From Geodermatophilaceae bacterium (GTDB lineage Bacteria > Actinomycetota > Actinomycetes > Mycobacteriales > Geodermatophilaceae), in the NCBI GenBank assembly GCA_013812385.1, contig JACCTM010000205.1:1-6359 (forward strand): 6,359 nucleotides of DNA, written 5' to 3'. Shown here piece by piece: positions 5,583-6,359 of the stretch (within the stretch, counting starts at the first letter, position 1; each line of letters begins with the position of its first letter). The notes beneath the pieces were generated by a model that ran no database searches, was not told the DNA's origin, and worked only from the letters and a program-made list of their open reading frames with translations. A program made the translations under genes and the position numbers.

Positions 5583-6359
5583 GCGGTGAGATGAACCTCG
5601 ACGGCTATGGCGACGGCACCCGCGTGGTCCGATCCGGCAGCACTCCTCCGGTCCCGGGAATGCCGTTGCACCGCGGACCGGTCTTCGCCGCAACTTTTCA
5701 TCTGGGCGACGCCGAGCCAGGCGCGGACGGTGCGGATGTATATGCGCGTTATGACAATCCGACCCTGCGTGATTTCGAATCCTCACTCGGTGGCCTGGAC
5801 GCAGGACGCAGTCTCGCCTTCGCCTCCGGGATGGCGGCGATGACTGCGGCTTTCTACGGCTGCGTGTCGTCAGGACAACGGCTGCTGATTCCTGCCGACG
5901 GCTACTTCACCGGTCGGCTGCTGGCCGATGAGCACCTGCGACGGTTCGGCATCGAGATTGCCATGGTCGCCACGGCAGACGTCGAGCGGCGGTTGCGGGC
6001 CGGCGACTTCCCCGGGGCGAGGCTGATCCTTGTAGAGACGCCGAGCAACCCCGGTCTGGACGTCTGTGATATTGCGGCTGTAGCCGAGCTGGCGCACCGG
6101 CAGGGTGCGCTGTTGGCGGTGGACAACACGACCGCCACACCGCTCGGTCAACAGCCGCTGGCGTTGGGCGCTGACATGGTGGTTGCCAGTGACACCAAGG
6201 CCCTGTCCGGTCACAGTGACTTACTGATGGGACACGTCTCGGTCCGCGACGACGAACTCTTCGCGACGATCAAGGACTGGCGCAACCACACCGGGGCTGT
6301 TCCGGGCCCGTTCGAGACCTGGCTGGCTCACCGAAGCATCGGCACCCTGGACCTGCGAT
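5579..6359 (+). CDS. Trans-sulfuration PLP enzyme, likely cystathionine gamma-lyase (3' end outside window)
   Basis: PLP-dependent enzyme of the Cys/Met metabolism family; 260 residues are in the window of a usual total near 370-400. Family marks in order: TRVVRSGSTPPVPGMPLHRG (14-33); YARYDNPTLRDFE (55-67) with the phosphate-contacting tyrosine and arginine from the neighbouring subunit; FASGMAAMTA (81-90); DGYFTG (107-112) with the probable ring-stacking Y109; VETPSNPGLDV (152-162); AVDNTTATPLGQQPL (180-194) with pyridine-nitrogen-binding D182; and SDTKALSGHSDLLMGHV (204-220) with Schiff-base lysine K207. These define the fold. Separation of cystathionine gamma-lyase from gamma-synthase or related enzymes rests only on resemblance to sequences commonly annotated as actinobacterial lyases. 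The start overlaps the gpsA stop (ATGA) without a visible ribosome-binding site; the alternative ATG at 5591 has a weak GGTGAG just ahead. Its presence behind a lipid-precursor gene is metabolically unexplained. Confidence 0.88.
   Translation, partial: MSGEMNLDGYGDGTRVVRSGSTPPVPGMPLHRGPVFAATFHLGDAEPGADGADVYARYDNPTLRDFESSLGGLDAGRSLAFASGMAAMTAAFYGCVSSGQRLLIPADGYFTGRLLADEHLRRFGIEIAMVATADVERRLRAGDFPGARLILVETPSNPGLDVCDIAAVAELAHRQGALLAVDNTTATPLGQQPLALGADMVVASDTKALSGHSDLLMGHVSVRDDELFATIKDWRNHTGAVPGPFETWLAHRSIGTLDLR

Noticed and set aside
4548..5786. A 412-codon minus-strand open frame opposite gpsA and the trans-sulfuration gene.
   Set aside because: gpsA on the plus strand is unmistakable; the antisense translation is His/Arg/Gly-rich without any domain.

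Overview
The window looks like a chromosomal housekeeping locus from a high-GC Gram-positive bacterium (Actinomycetota). Base composition is strongly GC-rich, GTG and probably rare starts are used, and the polyphosphate kinase closely resembles mycobacterial PPK1. The presence of a coenzyme F420 gene fits this assignment. From memory, the order mutT1 - ppk - cofC/fbiD, with gpsA diverging, matches the arrangement in Mycobacterium. Genus cannot be fixed from the sequence alone. I see no mobile elements, tRNA or rRNA genes, CRISPR arrays or long repeats.

The window is almost entirely coding. The left half (about 1-3810) is one minus-strand cluster, transcribed cofC -> small cold-shock-like gene -> ppk -> mutT1, the last running off the left edge. 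cofC supplies the guanylylated precursor of F420. The 83-residue gene after it overlaps the cofC end by 11 bases and looks like a degenerate cold-shock (OB-fold) protein. ppk makes polyphosphate. The Nudix plus histidine-phosphatase protein that follows cleans up oxidised nucleotides, or dinucleoside polyphosphates and similar compounds. It lies in the same reading frame as ppk, separated only by one TAG and three codons.

The right half (3823-6359) is a plus-strand cluster that diverges from cofC with only 12 bases between the two start codons. It contains a PlsC-type acyltransferase, NAD(P)-dependent glycerol-3-phosphate dehydrogenase (gpsA) and a PLP-dependent trans-sulfuration enzyme that runs off the right edge. 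Both junctions are 4-base start/stop overlaps (GTGA, then ATGA), so translational coupling is likely. GpsA makes glycerol-3-phosphate and the PlsC-type enzyme probably acylates its derivatives, so these two form a phospholipid-precursor pair. The trans-sulfuration enzyme has no obvious link to them.

The only non-coding stretch longer than about 20 bases is the 57-90 bases between the small gene and ppk (up to 2840). It contains a GTTCACC motif resembling a single unit of an actinobacterial PHO box. No stretch over 300 bases lacks a gene. Overall this is a conserved core region. The points worth a second look are the unusual small gene, an insertion in CofC, the in-frame ppk/mutT1 junction and the possible PHO box. 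I found no convincing new multi-gene system.
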